DNA of 64,000 nt from Williamsia limnetica (GCF_003217475.1 NZ_QJSP01000009.1:62001-126000); one strand, 5' to 3'; shown: positions 16,678 to 26,806, numbered from the stretch's first letter. Translations and numbers: made by a program. The notes: generated by a model from the sequence alone, not told the origin.

Positions 16678-19119
16678 TCAATTCACCTTGCGGAGTACCA
16701 ACAACGACCGTTCTCTAACCAGGAGGCCGGTCTCGGCCCGTGCGCTCACGGAACTGTCACCCACAGGGTTGGCGGTGTCGAGGACACCGGCCCACTCCTC
16801 GGCGTAGAAGGCCGTCGGCACCCGGAAGTTGATCGGCTCGTAGTGCGCGTTGAAGCACATCAAGAAGTCGTCGTCCCGTACGACCCGGCCTCGCACATCC
16901 TTCTCGCCGATCGCGGATCCGTTCAGGAACACAGCGAGGGACTTGCCGAAACCGCTGTCCCAGTCGGCTTCGGTCATCTCCTCGCCGCCCGGGGTCAACC
17001 AGGCGATGTCGCGCGGTTGGTCACCCGAGCGGATCGGACGGCCCGCGAAGAACCGGCGGCGACGGAACACCGGATGTGCGGTCCGCAGAGCGATGACTTT
17101 CGAGGTGAAGGCGAGCAGGTCCGAGTTCTCCTCTGCCAGTGTCCAGTCCATCCAGGCGATCGGGCTGTCCTGGCAGTAGACGTTGTTGTTGCCGTTCTGG
17201 GTGCGGCCGATCTCGTCTCCGTGGGCGATCATCGGGGTGCCCTGGCTGAGCATGAGGGTCGCCAGGATGTTGCGTTGCTGGCGGGCCCGTAGACGCTCGA
17301 TCTCCGGATCGTCGGTCGGCCCTTCGACGCCGCAGTTCCAGGATCTGTTGTGGCTTTCGCCGTCCCGGTTGTCCTCACCGTTCGCATCGTTGTGCTTGTC
17401 GTTGTACGACACCAGGTCTCGCAACGTGAAGCCGTCATGTGCGGTCACGAAGTTGATGCTGGCGCTGGGGCGGCGCCCGGTCGCTTCGTACAGGTCGGAC
17501 GATCCGGTGAGGCGAGAGGCGAACTCGCCCAACGTTGCCGGCTCGCCGCGCCAGTAGTCGCGCACGGTGTCGCGATATTGGCCGTTCCACTCGGTCCACA
17601 GTCCGGGGAAGTTCCCGACCTGGTAGCCACCCTCGCCCACGTCCCAGGGTTCGGCGATCAGCTTGACCTGGCTGACCACTGGATCCTGTTGCACGAGATC
17701 GAAGAATGCGGACAGTTTGTCGACGTCGTGCAGTTCTCGGGCCAGAGTGGATGCCAGATCGAAGCGGAAACCATCGACGTGCATCTCGAGCACCCAGTAC
17801 CGCAGCGAGTCCATGATCAGTTGCAGCGTGTGTGGATGCCGGACGTTGAGACTGTTGCCGGTGCCGGTGTAGTCCATGTAGTGCCAGGGTTCACCGTCGA
17901 GAAGCCGGTAGTAGGCGGCGTTGTCGATCCCGCGGAACGCAATACTGGGTCCGCGGTGGTTCCCTTCGGCGGTGTGGTTGTAGACCACGTCGAGGATGAC
18001 CTCGATACCCGCCTCGTGAAACGCGCGCACCATCGCCTTGAACTCGGGCACGGCGCTGCCGGCCTTCTTGTTCGACGCGTAGTCGGCGTGGGGCGCCATG
18101 AACCCGAAACTGTTGTAGCCCCAGTAGTTCTTGAGTCCCTGGTCCAGCAGTGTCTGGTCCTGCATGAACTGGTGCACCGGCATGAGTTCGATCGCAGTCA
18201 CACCGAGATCGGTCAGGTGGTCGATGATCGCCGGATGCGCCAGCCCCGCGTAGGTGCCGCGCAGTTGCTCCGGGACCTCGGGATGCGTTGCGGTCATGCC
18301 CTTGACGTGCGCCTCGTAGATGACGGTCTCGTAGTAAGGCCGATTGGGTGCGCGGTCGTGCTGCCAGTCGAAGAACGGGTTGATCACGACCGAGGTCATG
18401 GTGTGCCCCAGTGAGTCCAGCCGTGGTGGTTCACCGAACAGCGGATCAGGCGGTTCAGGTGTCGGTTCGCGTTCCGGTTCGGCGAGGGTCGTATCCGGGC
18501 CGGCGTCGGGGTCGTCTTCTGGTGCGGCGACGGCGATCTCGTCGGTGCCGGCGATGACGTCGTCCGGGCCGGCCTGGACGGAGGGCGTCTCGCGTTCAGT
18601 AGGTTCGGCCTCGCGCTCATGGGTCTCGAGCACGATTGGATAGGAGTACAGGGAGGCGTCGCCGTCGAACTCGCCGTGGAACGCTTTGCCGTAGGGATCG
18701 ACGAGCAATTTCGACGGGTCGCACCGTAGACCCTGATGAGGATCGTACGGACCGTGCACCCGGTACCCGTACATCTGGCCCGGCGATATCGAGGGGAGGT
18801 AAGCGTGCCAGACGTAGCCGTCGACCTCTTCGAGCGAGATGCGGGTCTCGGAATTGTCTTTGCCGATCAGGCACAACTCGACCTTGGTGGCGACCTCGGA
18901 GAACAGCGAGAAGTTCGTTCCGGCGCCGTCGAACGTGGCGCCCAGCGGGTAAGCGGTACCGGGCCACACCATCAGCTCGGCGGCCATGGCATGGCTGGGG
19001 CCATTCGTGGAGCTGTTCGCGGCGGCGTCCGCCGAGATGGTGTTCGTCGGTGCGGCCACGTCGGTATCTACTGGAGCACCGGTGACCCCGGCGGGCGCAC
19101 CACCCTCGGGCGGCGTCAT
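16678..19119 (-). CDS. treX: Glycogen debranching enzyme TreX/GlgX with acidic insert
   Basis: An 813-residue isoamylase-type enzyme that removes alpha-1,6 branches so that TreY can act. The N-terminal CBM48-like domain (about residues 50-165) contains PLGATFDGAGTNFSLFSEVA; the GH13 core has VDGFRFDLAS (nucleophile Asp), LIAEPWDVGEGGYQ (acid/base Glu) and FVTAHDGFTLRDL. The ATG at 19119 has GAGGG upstream. Two oddities are visible: a low-complexity N-terminal extension of about 45 residues, and an acidic Pro/Glu/Asp-rich insert at about residues 166-233 (18421-18624), placed between the CBM48 domain and the catalytic barrel where relatives have a short linker. First gene of the treX-treY-xylB transcript. 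Confidence 0.92.
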   Translation of the reverse strand: MTPPEGGAPAGVTGAPVDTDVAAPTNTISADAAANSSTNGPSHAMAAELMVWPGTAYPLGATFDGAGTNFSLFSEVATKVELCLIGKDNSETRISLEEVDGYVWHAYLPSISPGQMYGYRVHGPYDPHQGLRCDPSKLLVDPYGKAFHGEFDGDASLYSYPIVLETHEREAEPTERETPSVQAGPDDVIAGTDEIAVAAPEDDPDAGPDTTLAEPEREPTPEPPDPLFGEPPRLDSLGHTMTSVVINPFFDWQHDRAPNRPYYETVIYEAHVKGMTATHPEVPEQLRGTYAGLAHPAIIDHLTDLGVTAIELMPVHQFMQDQTLLDQGLKNYWGYNSFGFMAPHADYASNKKAGSAVPEFKAMVRAFHEAGIEVILDVVYNHTAEGNHRGPSIAFRGIDNAAYYRLLDGEPWHYMDYTGTGNSLNVRHPHTLQLIMDSLRYWVLEMHVDGFRFDLASTLARELHDVDKLSAFFDLVQQDPVVSQVKLIAEPWDVGEGGYQVGNFPGLWTEWNGQYRDTVRDYWRGEPATLGEFASRLTGSSDLYEATGRRPSASINFVTAHDGFTLRDLVSYNDKHNDANGEDNRDGESHNRSWNCGVEGPTDDPEIERLRARQQRNILATLMLSQGTPMIAHGDEIGRTQNGNNNVYCQDSPIAWMDWTLAEENSDLLAFTSKVIALRTAHPVFRRRRFFAGRPIRSGDQPRDIAWLTPGGEEMTEADWDSGFGKSLAVFLNGSAIGEKDVRGRVVRDDDFLMCFNAHYEPINFRVPTAFYAEEWAGVLDTANPVGDSSVSARAETGLLVRERSLLVLRKVN

Positions 19120-19224
19120 CTGCACCCTCGTTTTTTCATGGCTTGACCCTACTTGTCGGTGGAGTGGGTGGCATGTCCAGCGCAGACAGGGTGCATCGTG
19201 CGGACCGGCCGGTGAATGTGCTGA

Positions 19225-21462
19225 TCAGGTCCAGGGGAGCGCGGCCTGCATCTGCCGTTGCAGTTCGGGGATCAGACTGCGGACAAACGTCGCGCTGAGG
19301 TGGTGGATGTCGTGGTAGACGATGATGTTTCCCACAACGGCGGGACACTGTGTTTCGTTGCACATCCCGGCGGTGAGGTCCAGTGGCAGCACGTTCGGGT
19401 GATCTTTCACGATGTCCAGCGTGGGATTCGTGGGGGCGAATGAGGAAGCACGCGAGGTCGAGCACTCGTCGACATCGTTGTTCGACAGACAGTCCGGGGT
19501 GTTGATCGTTCCGTCCCCGTTGTGCGGCCACGAGGTGTCCCGCATACCGAGCACCGGAATGCCGGCCGCACCGAACTGGTCGAAGATGGGCAGGTAATCG
19601 TCGGGAACCCAATCGCCCGGCTCGTAGTCGCGAGGCCGGGTGGAGTTGGTGAAGACCGCATCGGGCTTGTCCGCGATGATCTGCGGCACCACCTTTTCGA
19701 CCCAGTCGTGACACTGCGGGTACGGCACACCCGCTTGTTTCGGAACGAGTTCTGTCGACAGCGGGCAACCCATCTTCAGGTACGTCTTGATCTTGAAGTG
19801 GTTCTGCTTGCCCAGGATGTCCAGAGCAGTGATCCACATCTCGGCATGTGACCCGCCGGCCAAGGCGATCGTTTTGGTCGCCAAGGGATCTCCGTAGACA
19901 CCGACGTGCACGCCGTCGTCCTTGAAGTCGCTGATGTGGCCGTTGAACGACGTCGCGGGCAGGTCCTTGACGACTTGCAGCGGCGAGGGTTGTGGGTCGA
20001 CGTGCGGGACCGGCGCGTTGTCGAGCAGCGCACGGGCTCCCGGGTACACCCGCGGATCGAGGTTGGTGGTGTCCACGGTCATGTGTGCCACGTGGTAGTC
20101 CCAGGCCTTGAAACCGCCGGTCATGACGATGGCGCCGACGACGAGCATGGTGGTGACGACGGTGCTGTAGTTCAGCATTCGTGCGCGCCATGGGCTGACC
20201 GGCGCGGCGTGGGCCGCGTGGTGATGTCTGGTCGGACTTCCCTTGTGCGGCGGATTCTCCTTGTGGATGGATACGGATCGAGGCGCCCGCAGCGGTTCCT
20301 CGATGTATCGCTTGGTCAGCCACGCCATCGCGATCGACACCGCGATCAACACTGTGCCCTCGACGATCGAGGCGTGGTTCTTGTCCCGCCACGTCAGATA
20401 GAAGATGAGCAGCGGCCAATGCCAGAGGTAGAGCGCATAGGAGATGGAACCGAGCCACACCATCTGCCGAGTGGACAGTCCCTGATTGACCAACGGCTGG
20501 TCCGTCTTCGGACCGTGCTGGAGACCGGTCGCGCCGGCCCAGATGATGGCGAGGGTCGACAGCACCGGAACCAGCGCCCAGGGGCCCGGGTACTGCTCGA
20601 CGCCGACGATCCACCAACCGCAGGTGATGATCATTCCCAACGCGACGATGGCGACCAGGCTGCGGATGAAGTTGGAGACCCGCCACTTCGGCATCCAGAT
20701 CGCCAGGAGGCCACCGGCAAGCGGCTCCCACGCGCGGGAGATGGTGTCGTAATAGTTGAACTGCTGGTTGACCTCCATGCGCATGTGAGCCCAGTAGAAC
20801 GACACCGCGGCTACCCCGAGGATGGCGAGAAAGACCACCACCCGGATCACGGTGGGGTCGGCCAGTTGCTTGACCCCGGCCCGGACCAGCACCTTGATCG
20901 CACCGGCGAACGCGAGTGCGGTGAGCATGGTGATGACGAAAAATTGGCCCTGCACCGACATCGACCACAGGTGCTGGAGGGGGCTGTTGGCGGAGCTGGC
21001 CGCAGTATAGTCCTGCGAATTGAACGCCAGATGCCAGTTCTGGTAGTAGAAGAGGCTCGCGATGACCTCTTTACCGGTCGACACCCACCGGGTCTGGGGA
21101 AAGATCAGCAACGTTCCCAGACTGATGACCATGAGGATCGCCACCAGCGCCGGCAGTAGTCGCCGGGCCAGTCGGGTGAGTCGTTTCGTCGGATTGACGG
21201 TGTGCCAGAGCGAGGCGCGGTCGTCCTGGCTGACGATCACATGACGCAGCAGCGATCCGACGAAGAAGTAGCCCGAGAGGGTGAGGAACACATCGACGCC
21301 GCCGGAGACCCGTCCGAACCAGATGTGAAAACACGCCACCAGCACGATGGCGAGGCCGCGAAGGCCGTCGAGGTCAGTGCGATAGGAGGGCACGGTGTCG
21401 GCAGGAACCGACGGCGGCCGACTGTCCACACTGGGCGAGGCTGTCAACTGGTTGTGTCTCAC
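19225..21462 (-). CDS. Acyltransferase 3 membrane protein with C-terminal SGNH domain (OafA/OafB-like)
   Basis: About 745 residues. The N-terminal half is the acyltransferase-3 domain with about ten membrane helices, opening with the hallmark YRTDLDGLRGLAIVLV and VDVFLTLSGYFF. A membrane segment near residues 420-445 leads to an extracytoplasmic SGNH hydrolase-like domain, with block I reading LAGGSHAEMW (Ser near residue 536; Gly replaces the usual Asp of GDSH) and block V HDIHHLS (near 715). Such fusions O-acetylate or otherwise acylate cell-surface glycans or lipids. GTG at 21462 is the best start I can find, but no strong ribosome site precedes it. It is monocistronic and divergent from bioA. 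Confidence 0.85.
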   Translation of the reverse strand: MRHNQLTASPSVDSRPPSVPADTVPSYRTDLDGLRGLAIVLVACFHIWFGRVSGGVDVFLTLSGYFFVGSLLRHVIVSQDDRASLWHTVNPTKRLTRLARRLLPALVAILMVISLGTLLIFPQTRWVSTGKEVIASLFYYQNWHLAFNSQDYTAASSANSPLQHLWSMSVQGQFFVITMLTALAFAGAIKVLVRAGVKQLADPTVIRVVVFLAILGVAAVSFYWAHMRMEVNQQFNYYDTISRAWEPLAGGLLAIWMPKWRVSNFIRSLVAIVALGMIITCGWWIVGVEQYPGPWALVPVLSTLAIIWAGATGLQHGPKTDQPLVNQGLSTRQMVWLGSISYALYLWHWPLLIFYLTWRDKNHASIVEGTVLIAVSIAMAWLTKRYIEEPLRAPRSVSIHKENPPHKGSPTRHHHAAHAAPVSPWRARMLNYSTVVTTMLVVGAIVMTGGFKAWDYHVAHMTVDTTNLDPRVYPGARALLDNAPVPHVDPQPSPLQVVKDLPATSFNGHISDFKDDGVHVGVYGDPLATKTIALAGGSHAEMWITALDILGKQNHFKIKTYLKMGCPLSTELVPKQAGVPYPQCHDWVEKVVPQIIADKPDAVFTNSTRPRDYEPGDWVPDDYLPIFDQFGAAGIPVLGMRDTSWPHNGDGTINTPDCLSNNDVDECSTSRASSFAPTNPTLDIVKDHPNVLPLDLTAGMCNETQCPAVVGNIIVYHDIHHLSATFVRSLIPELQRQMQAALPWT

Positions 21463-21603
21463 TTGTCCGGTTGCGCTGAATTCGATTGCGCTGAGATCGT
21501 GTTGCTTCCCAGCGTCGGTTGGGCTGTTCCGGCACGTAATGTACCTGCTCTTGCTTAGAATCCCCGGCCGGGAACGCCGGACGGGGCTCACTAAGGTGGA
21601 GCA

Positions 21604-22935
21604 GTGCCCCCATTGCCCGAGTTTTCGAACCCCCGAGCACCGTTGTCGGCGCGGGAGATCGCGCGCATCGATTCCGAACTGATCTGGCACCCCTACGGGA
21701 CCCTGCCGCATCCCGATCCGGCGCCCCGGGTGGTGCGGTCGGCAGCCGGTGTCCGGCTGACGTTCGCCGACGGGACGAGCGTCGTCGATGGGATGAGTTC
21801 GTGGTGGGCCGCCATCCACGGCTATGCGAATCCGGTTCTGGATGACGCCGCACGCCGCCAGCTCGACGCGATGGCACACGTCATGTTCGGCGGTCTGACC
21901 CACGAACCGGCCGCTCGGCTGGCCGAGCTCCTGGTCGAGATCACGCCGGAACCACTGCGCACCGTGTTCTTCTGTGACTCGGGATCGGTGTCGGTCGAGG
22001 TTGCGGTGAAGATGGCGTTGCAGTTCTGGCGGGCGCGGGGCGAGCCGCGGCGCACCCGGTTGCTGACCTGGCGCGGCGGCTATCACGGGGACACCTTCAC
22101 CCCGATGAGCGTGTGCGATCCCGAGGGCGGAATGCACACCCTGTGGACGGACGTGCTGACGCCGCAGGTGTTCGCCGACGCACCACCCGCTGAATTCTCG
22201 GCCGATTACGTCACACATCTGGAAGACCTGGTCACCGCGCACTCGAACGAACTGGCCGCTGTCATCGTGGAGCCGGTGGTGCAGGGCGCCGGCGGCATGA
22301 GATTCCACGACGCGCAGTACCTGACCGAACTGCGCCGGATCTGCGACGAGCACGGGCTGTTGCTCATCTTCGATGAGATCGCCACCGGGTTCGGACGCAC
22401 CGGTGCGTTGTTCGCCGCGGACCATGCCGGGGTCTCACCCGACATCATGTGCCTGGGCAAGGCGCTCACCGGTGGTTACCTGTCGATGGCCGCAACACTG
22501 TGCACTCGTGCGATTGCCGACACCATCTCCCGTTCCGAGGTCGGGGTGCTCGCGCATGGCCCGACCTTCATGGCCAATCCGCTGACCTGTGCGGTGGCGC
22601 TGGCCTCGACCGAACTCCTGCTGGCCTCGCCCTGGCAACAGCGGGTGGCGCACATCGAAGAGCGATTGACCACGGGTTTGGCGCCACTGGCCGGGCTGCC
22701 GGGGGTTCGGGAGGTCCGGGTGAAAGGCGCCATCGGCGTCGTACAACTCGATGAGCCGGTCGACATGGGCCCCGCGACCGATGCGGCGGTCGAGGCGGGA
22801 CTCTGGCTGCGACCCTTCCGCGACCTCATCTACACGATGCCGCCTTTCATCTGCTCCGAGGACGACCTCGACATCATCGTCGGTGGTATCGGCGCGGCGG
22901 TCGCCGCGGTGATCCGACCTGACGAGAGTGTCTGA
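21604..22935 (+). CDS. bioA: Adenosylmethionine-8-amino-7-oxononanoate aminotransferase
   Basis: A 443-residue class III aminotransferase that makes 7,8-diaminopelargonate in biotin synthesis, using S-adenosylmethionine as amino donor. Visible marks are IWHPYGTLP near the N-terminus, [54 protein letters not shown] and the PLP lysine in [13 protein letters not shown] at 21604 is well placed behind AAGGTGGAG. It opens the biotin cluster bioA-bioF-bioD-bioB-bsaP. The bioF frame begins close behind its stop. Confidence 0.95.
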   Translation: MPPLPEFSNPRAPLSAREIARIDSELIWHPYGTLPHPDPAPRVVRSAAGVRLTFADGTSVVDGMSSWWAAIHGYANPVLDDAARRQLDAMAHVMFGGLTHEPAARLAELLVEITPEPLRTVFFCDSGSVSVEVAVKMALQFWRARGEPRRTRLLTWRGGYHGDTFTPMSVCDPEGGMHTLWTDVLTPQVFADAPPAEFSADYVTHLEDLVTAHSNELAAVIVEPVVQGAGGMRFHDAQYLTELRRICDEHGLLLIFDEIATGFGRTGALFAADHAGVSPDIMCLGKALTGGYLSMAATLCTRAIADTISRSEVGVLAHGPTFMANPLTCAVALASTELLLASPWQQRVAHIEERLTTGLAPLAGLPGVREVRVKGAIGVVQLDEPVDMGPATDAAVEAGLWLRPFRDLIYTMPPFICSEDDLDIIVGGIGAAVAAVIRPDESV

Positions 22936-23002
22936 CCGAAAGGTCAGTGGTGGGTGCCGGTCGACGACCGCGCCTATGAGACGCTCTTTGGCAGTGAACC
23001 CG

Positions 23003-24145
23003 ATGACATCTCCTGATACGGCGACCGCGCTCAGCTGGCTGGACGAGGCCGCGGATGTGCGCGAGGCCGCGGGCCTGCATCGCACGTTGATGCCGCGTGC
23101 CGCTGACAGTGACCTGCTCAACCTGGCGTCCAACGACTACCTCGGGCTGTCCCGTGAGCCGTCTGTGATCGCCGGCGCGCGCGACGCCCTCGAACGGTGG
23201 GGTGGCGGCGCCACGTCGTCGCGGTTGGTCACCGGGACCACCACACTGCACAGCGACCTCGAGGACGACCTCGCCGCTTTCCTGGGGTACGAGTCGGCCC
23301 TGGTGTTCTCGTCCGGGTATCTGGGGAACGTCGGGGCGGTATCAGCGCTCATGGGGCGTGGTGACCTGATCATCAGCGACGGCGGCGCGCATGCTTCGTT
23401 GATCGACGGATGCCGCCTCTCGCGCGCACGGGTGGTGGTGGTCGATCGCGGTGATCACGCTGCAGTCCGTCGCGAACTGGGTGGCCGAGCCGAAGAGCGC
23501 GCCATGGTGGTCACCGACTCCGTGTATTCCATCGATGGTGCAATCGCGCCGGTGACCCAGCTGTACGCGGCGACCCGCGACCACAACGCGGTCCTGCTCG
23601 TCGACGAGGCCCACGCACTCGGCATCCGGGGCGCCGGGGGCCGCGGGGTGCTGCACGAAGCGGGACTGTCCGGAGCGCCGGATCTCGTTGCGACCGCGGT
23701 CCTGTCCAAATCGCTCGGCTCGCAAGGAGGTGTGGTGCTCGGGTCGTCAGCGGTCCGCGATCACCTCATCGACCGAGCCCGGAGTTTCATCTTCGACACC
23801 GGACTCGCTCCGGCAGCTGTGGGTGCCGCGCAGGCAGCATTGACCCTGTTGCGGCACCGTCCTGAACTCGCGGTTCGGGTGCGGTCGAATGCCGCACGCC
23901 TCGCCCAGCTCTGCGGCGGAGAGGTCCCTGAGGCCGCAGTGGTGTCGATCGTCCTCGGTGACCCGGGGCGCGCCCTCGATGCTGCGCAGCGATGCCGGGA
24001 CCGTGGAGTTCTGGTGGGCTGTTTCCGGCCGCCATCGGTTCCACCCGGGACATCGCGTTTGCGGTTGACGGTCCGAGCCGACCTCACCGATGACGACATC
24101 ACGAACGTCGCCGAGGTCGTCAACGCCGTCCTCGCCGAAATCTGA
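23003..24145 (+). CDS. bioF: 8-amino-7-oxononanoate synthase
   Basis: A 380-residue PLP enzyme that condenses pimeloyl thioester with alanine. It has LASNDYLGLSREP, GGGATSSRLVTGTTTLHSDL, VDEAHALGIRGAGGRG and the PLP lysine in AVLSKSLGSQGG. The start is uncertain. I chose ATG at 23003 because the protein then begins as in mycobacterial BioF (short tail, then ALSWLDEAADVREAAGLHR). Longer versions begin at ATG 22976 or at GTG 22928, the latter overlapping bioA. Confidence 0.92.
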   Translation: MTSPDTATALSWLDEAADVREAAGLHRTLMPRAADSDLLNLASNDYLGLSREPSVIAGARDALERWGGGATSSRLVTGTTTLHSDLEDDLAAFLGYESALVFSSGYLGNVGAVSALMGRGDLIISDGGAHASLIDGCRLSRARVVVVDRGDHAAVRRELGGRAEERAMVVTDSVYSIDGAIAPVTQLYAATRDHNAVLLVDEAHALGIRGAGGRGVLHEAGLSGAPDLVATAVLSKSLGSQGGVVLGSSAVRDHLIDRARSFIFDTGLAPAAVGAAQAALTLLRHRPELAVRVRSNAARLAQLCGGEVPEAAVVSIVLGDPGRALDAAQRCRDRGVLVGCFRPPSVPPGTSRLRLTVRADLTDDDITNVAEVVNAVLAEI

Positions 24146-24193
24146 CATGCGTCGCGCCGAGCGTTCCGAAACAACCGCGAGTGGAGCGCCATC

Positions 24194-24910
24194 GTGAGAC
24201 TCGTGATCACCGGCACCTCGACAGATGTCGGGAAGACGGTCGCAACCGCAGCGCTCGCGGCCGCGGCGATCGGTGCCGGCGCCTCCGTTGCCGTCTGTAA
24301 ACCCGCACAGACCGGGGTGGGGCCAGGCGAGCCGGGCGACCTCGCCGAGGTGAGTCGGCTGAGCGGGGTCACCGCCACCGCGGAGAGCTATCGGTACCGC
24401 GACCCTCTCGCGCCGGACCGCGCCGCCCGCCGGGAGGGTGCACCGTTCGCCGACCTCTCCACCATGTTGTCGGCGGTGTCCGAGTTCGACGACCGAGATC
24501 TGGTCCTCGTGGAGGGCGCCGGGGGAGTGCTGGTGCGCCTGGCGCCGGACATCACGATCCTCGAGGTGGCGGCCGGCCTGGACGCGCCGTTGGTGGTGGT
24601 TGCCGCTGCCGGACTGGGCACCTTGAACCACACCGAATTGACCGTCCGTGCCATTCGCGCTGCGGGCCTCGAATGTGCCGGCATCGTCATCGGTTCCTGG
24701 CCTGACGAACCCGATCTCGCGCAGCGGTGCAATCTCGAGGACCTGCCGCTGGTCACGGGAGTCCCCATCGTCGGCAGGATCCCGGCAGGCGCCGGCTCTT
24801 TGGACCGGCAACGTTTCGGCGCTCGAGCGCCCGAATGGTTCGACGCCGGTTGGCTGTCGCGGCTTGTGGTGCACCCCAAGTCCGCCGACGCAGGTGATAG
24901 GGCACACTAG
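24194..24910 (+). CDS. bioD: Dethiobiotin synthetase
   Basis: A 238-residue ATP-dependent carboxylase that closes the ureido ring of biotin. The P-loop [10 protein letters not shown] is at residues 6-15, the substrate lysine motif is KPAQTGVG and the second signature is [17 protein letters not shown] at 24194 follows GGAG by 8 nt. It lies 48 nt after bioF and 35 nt before bioB. Confidence 0.95.
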   Translation: MRLVITGTSTDVGKTVATAALAAAAIGAGASVAVCKPAQTGVGPGEPGDLAEVSRLSGVTATAESYRYRDPLAPDRAARREGAPFADLSTMLSAVSEFDDRDLVLVEGAGGVLVRLAPDITILEVAAGLDAPLVVVAAAGLGTLNHTELTVRAIRAAGLECAGIVIGSWPDEPDLAQRCNLEDLPLVTGVPIVGRIPAGAGSLDRQRFGARAPEWFDAGWLSRLVVHPKSADAGDRAH

Positions 24911-24945
24911 GACCGCAAAGTGTCATGACGAGAGGGAGGCCCAAC

Positions 24946-25959
24946 GTGACCCAGGCGCCAGTACGCACGGACATTCTCGACGTCGCGCGTGAGCAGGTGT
25001 TGGAACGCGGTGAGGGTTTGAGCCAGGAGCAGGTGCTGCAGATTCTGCAGTTGTCCGATGACCGGCTGACGGACCTGCTGCAGCTTGCCCACGATGTGCG
25101 GATGAAGCACTGCGGACCCGAGGTCGAGGTGGAAGGCATCATCTCCCTCAAGACCGGTGGCTGTCCTGAGGACTGTCATTTCTGCTCGCAATCGGGTTTG
25201 TTCGCGTCCCCCGTGCGTAGCGCGTGGATCGACATCCCGGCGCTGGTCGAGGCGGCCAAGCAGACTGCGAAGTCGGGTGCCACGGAGTTCTGCATCGTGG
25301 CGGCGGTCCGCGGCCCGGACAAGCGTCTGATGGCTCAGGTCGCGGCGGGTATCGAGGCCATTCGCGCGGAGGTCGACATCCAGATCGCCTGCAGCCTGGG
25401 CATGTTGACCCAGGAGCAGGTCGACGAGCTCAAGGCGATGGGGGTGCACCGCTACAACCACAACCTCGAGACCGCGCGGTCGCATTTCCCGAATGTGGTC
25501 ACCACCCACAGCTGGGAAGAGCGTTTCGGGACGCTGAAGATGATTCGCGAGGCCGGCATGGAGGTCTGCTGCGGCGGCATCCTGGGCATGGGCGAGTCGC
25601 TCGAGCAACGCGCCGAGTTCGCTGCAGACCTGGCGGCACTCGATCCCGACGAGGTTCCCCTGAACTTCCTGAACCCGCGACCGGGCACCCCGTTCGGCGA
25701 CCTCGACGTCCTGCCGGCCGCAGAAGCTCTCAAAGCGGTCGCCGCGTTCCGGTTGGCGTTGCCCCGCACCATCTTGCGGTTTGCCGGTGGCCGCGAGATC
25801 ACCCTCGGCGATCTCGGTGCCAAGCAGGGCATCCTCGGTGGCATCAACGCGGTCATCGTGGGCAACTACCTGACGACCCTCGGTCGCCCGGCCGAGACCG
25901 ATCTGGATCTGCTCGAGGAGTTGCAGATGCCGATCAAGGCCCTCAACGACTCGATTTGA
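24946..25959 (+). CDS. bioB: Biotin synthase
   Basis: A 337-residue radical SAM enzyme that inserts sulfur into dethiobiotin. The radical SAM cluster motif is [13 protein letters not shown] (CxxxCxxC), and the sulfur-donor cluster ligands lie in [13 protein letters not shown] and the Arg of [12 protein letters not shown] at 24946 has a strong GAGGGAGG site 6 nt upstream and gives MTQAP, like the M. tuberculosis protein; ATG at 24925 is upstream of that site and unlikely. The small bsaP gene follows 14 nt downstream. Confidence 0.97.
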   Translation: MTQAPVRTDILDVAREQVLERGEGLSQEQVLQILQLSDDRLTDLLQLAHDVRMKHCGPEVEVEGIISLKTGGCPEDCHFCSQSGLFASPVRSAWIDIPALVEAAKQTAKSGATEFCIVAAVRGPDKRLMAQVAAGIEAIRAEVDIQIACSLGMLTQEQVDELKAMGVHRYNHNLETARSHFPNVVTTHSWEERFGTLKMIREAGMEVCCGGILGMGESLEQRAEFAADLAALDPDEVPLNFLNPRPGTPFGDLDVLPAAEALKAVAAFRLALPRTILRFAGGREITLGDLGAKQGILGGINAVIVGNYLTTLGRPAETDLDLLEELQMPIKALNDSI

Positions 25960-25973
25960 GCGCGAGCCCACTC

Positions 25974-26210
25974 GTGAGCGACATCCCGACGCCACTGGCG
26001 GCGCCGTTGGTGTTCGGGGTGTACACCGGGGTGAAACTGGACGTCGAGGATCCGCAATCCATCCCGCGTGCAGCGCAATTGGGTTTGGAGCCGCCGCGCT
26101 ACTGCGGTCAGTGCGGACGTCGGATGGTGGTACAGGTGCGCCCCGACGGCTGGTCGGCCCGCTGTTCTCGGCACGGTACCGTCGACTCCGTGGAGCTGAC
26201 ACAGCGTTGA
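25974..26210 (+). CDS. bsaP: Biotin synthase auxiliary protein BsaP
   Basis: A 78-residue protein with the motif [19 protein letters not shown], then SARCSRHG: a CxxC pair plus a third cysteine and a histidine, suitable for an iron-sulfur or metal site. Its position right after bioB and the GVYTGVKL start match the small protein encoded after bioB in mycobacteria (Rv1590), reported as an Fe-S auxiliary protein that the local type of biotin synthase needs. GTG at 25974 is my choice; a TTG at 25956 overlapping the bioB stop is possible. The start lacks a good ribosome site, so coupling to bioB is likely. The next gene overlaps it by one base. Confidence 0.78.
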   Translation: MSDIPTPLAAPLVFGVYTGVKLDVEDPQSIPRAAQLGLEPPRYCGQCGRRMVVQVRPDGWSARCSRHGTVDSVELTQR

Positions 26211-26767
26211 TGGGCAATGGTCGGTCCGGGCTGTTCGCGGCGACGGGCGTGGCGGCGACCGGGATCATCTGGGGCGTCACCTGGGCCTTGCTGACACCAG
26301 GTATCGAAGGTCGCGTCGTCGACGATGGCCGGGCGGTCGCCATCGGCGACGCGACAGCCGAGTTCGGGGCGATCGCGCGCTTCTTCTGCCTCGCGCTCGC
26401 GGCGGGCGTCGTCCTGGCGATCGTGTTCTGGTATCCGCCTGTGCTGCGCGGCCCCCTTGGGGTCGCAGGCTTGTCCGCTGGGGCGGTCGCGGCGGGGATC
26501 ATCGCGGTCTGGGTGGGCGATGCTGTTGCACGACAACGGGTTTCCGGTCGGGACGGTGTTGCGGTCGGCGGTGAGTTCACTCAGCCACCGACTCTTCGGA
26601 TCGACGGCGCGCACCTCGAGGCGCTGGGCGGGCTGAGCGTGTCGTGGGTGTTGCTGGCGGTCGCACCACTGACCGCGCTGGTGACGTACTTCCTGCTCGT
26701 CGTGATGAACCGAGAAGCCGATCTCGGCCATCCATCCTCGGCGGCCTCTGCCTCGACCGGCGAGTGA
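26210..26767 (+). CDS. DUF2567-like membrane protein of the biotin cluster
   Basis: A 185-residue membrane protein with four predicted helices (near residues 8-28, 58-78, 87-107 and 147-170). A soluble loop of about 35 residues precedes the last helix. ATG at 26210 overlaps the bsaP stop (TGATG), so it is probably in the biotin operon. In M. tuberculosis the gene in the same place (Rv1591) also encodes a transmembrane protein of unknown function. No catalytic motif is visible; a role in biotin metabolism rests only on conserved position. Confidence 0.72.
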   Translation: MGNGRSGLFAATGVAATGIIWGVTWALLTPGIEGRVVDDGRAVAIGDATAEFGAIARFFCLALAAGVVLAIVFWYPPVLRGPLGVAGLSAGAVAAGIIAVWVGDAVARQRVSGRDGVAVGGEFTQPPTLRIDGAHLEALGGLSVSWVLLAVAPLTALVTYFLLVVMNREADLGHPSSAASASTGE

Positions 26768-26806
26768 GCCATCGCACAGGTGAGGACCTTGCCCCGGCAA
26801 CAGTTG

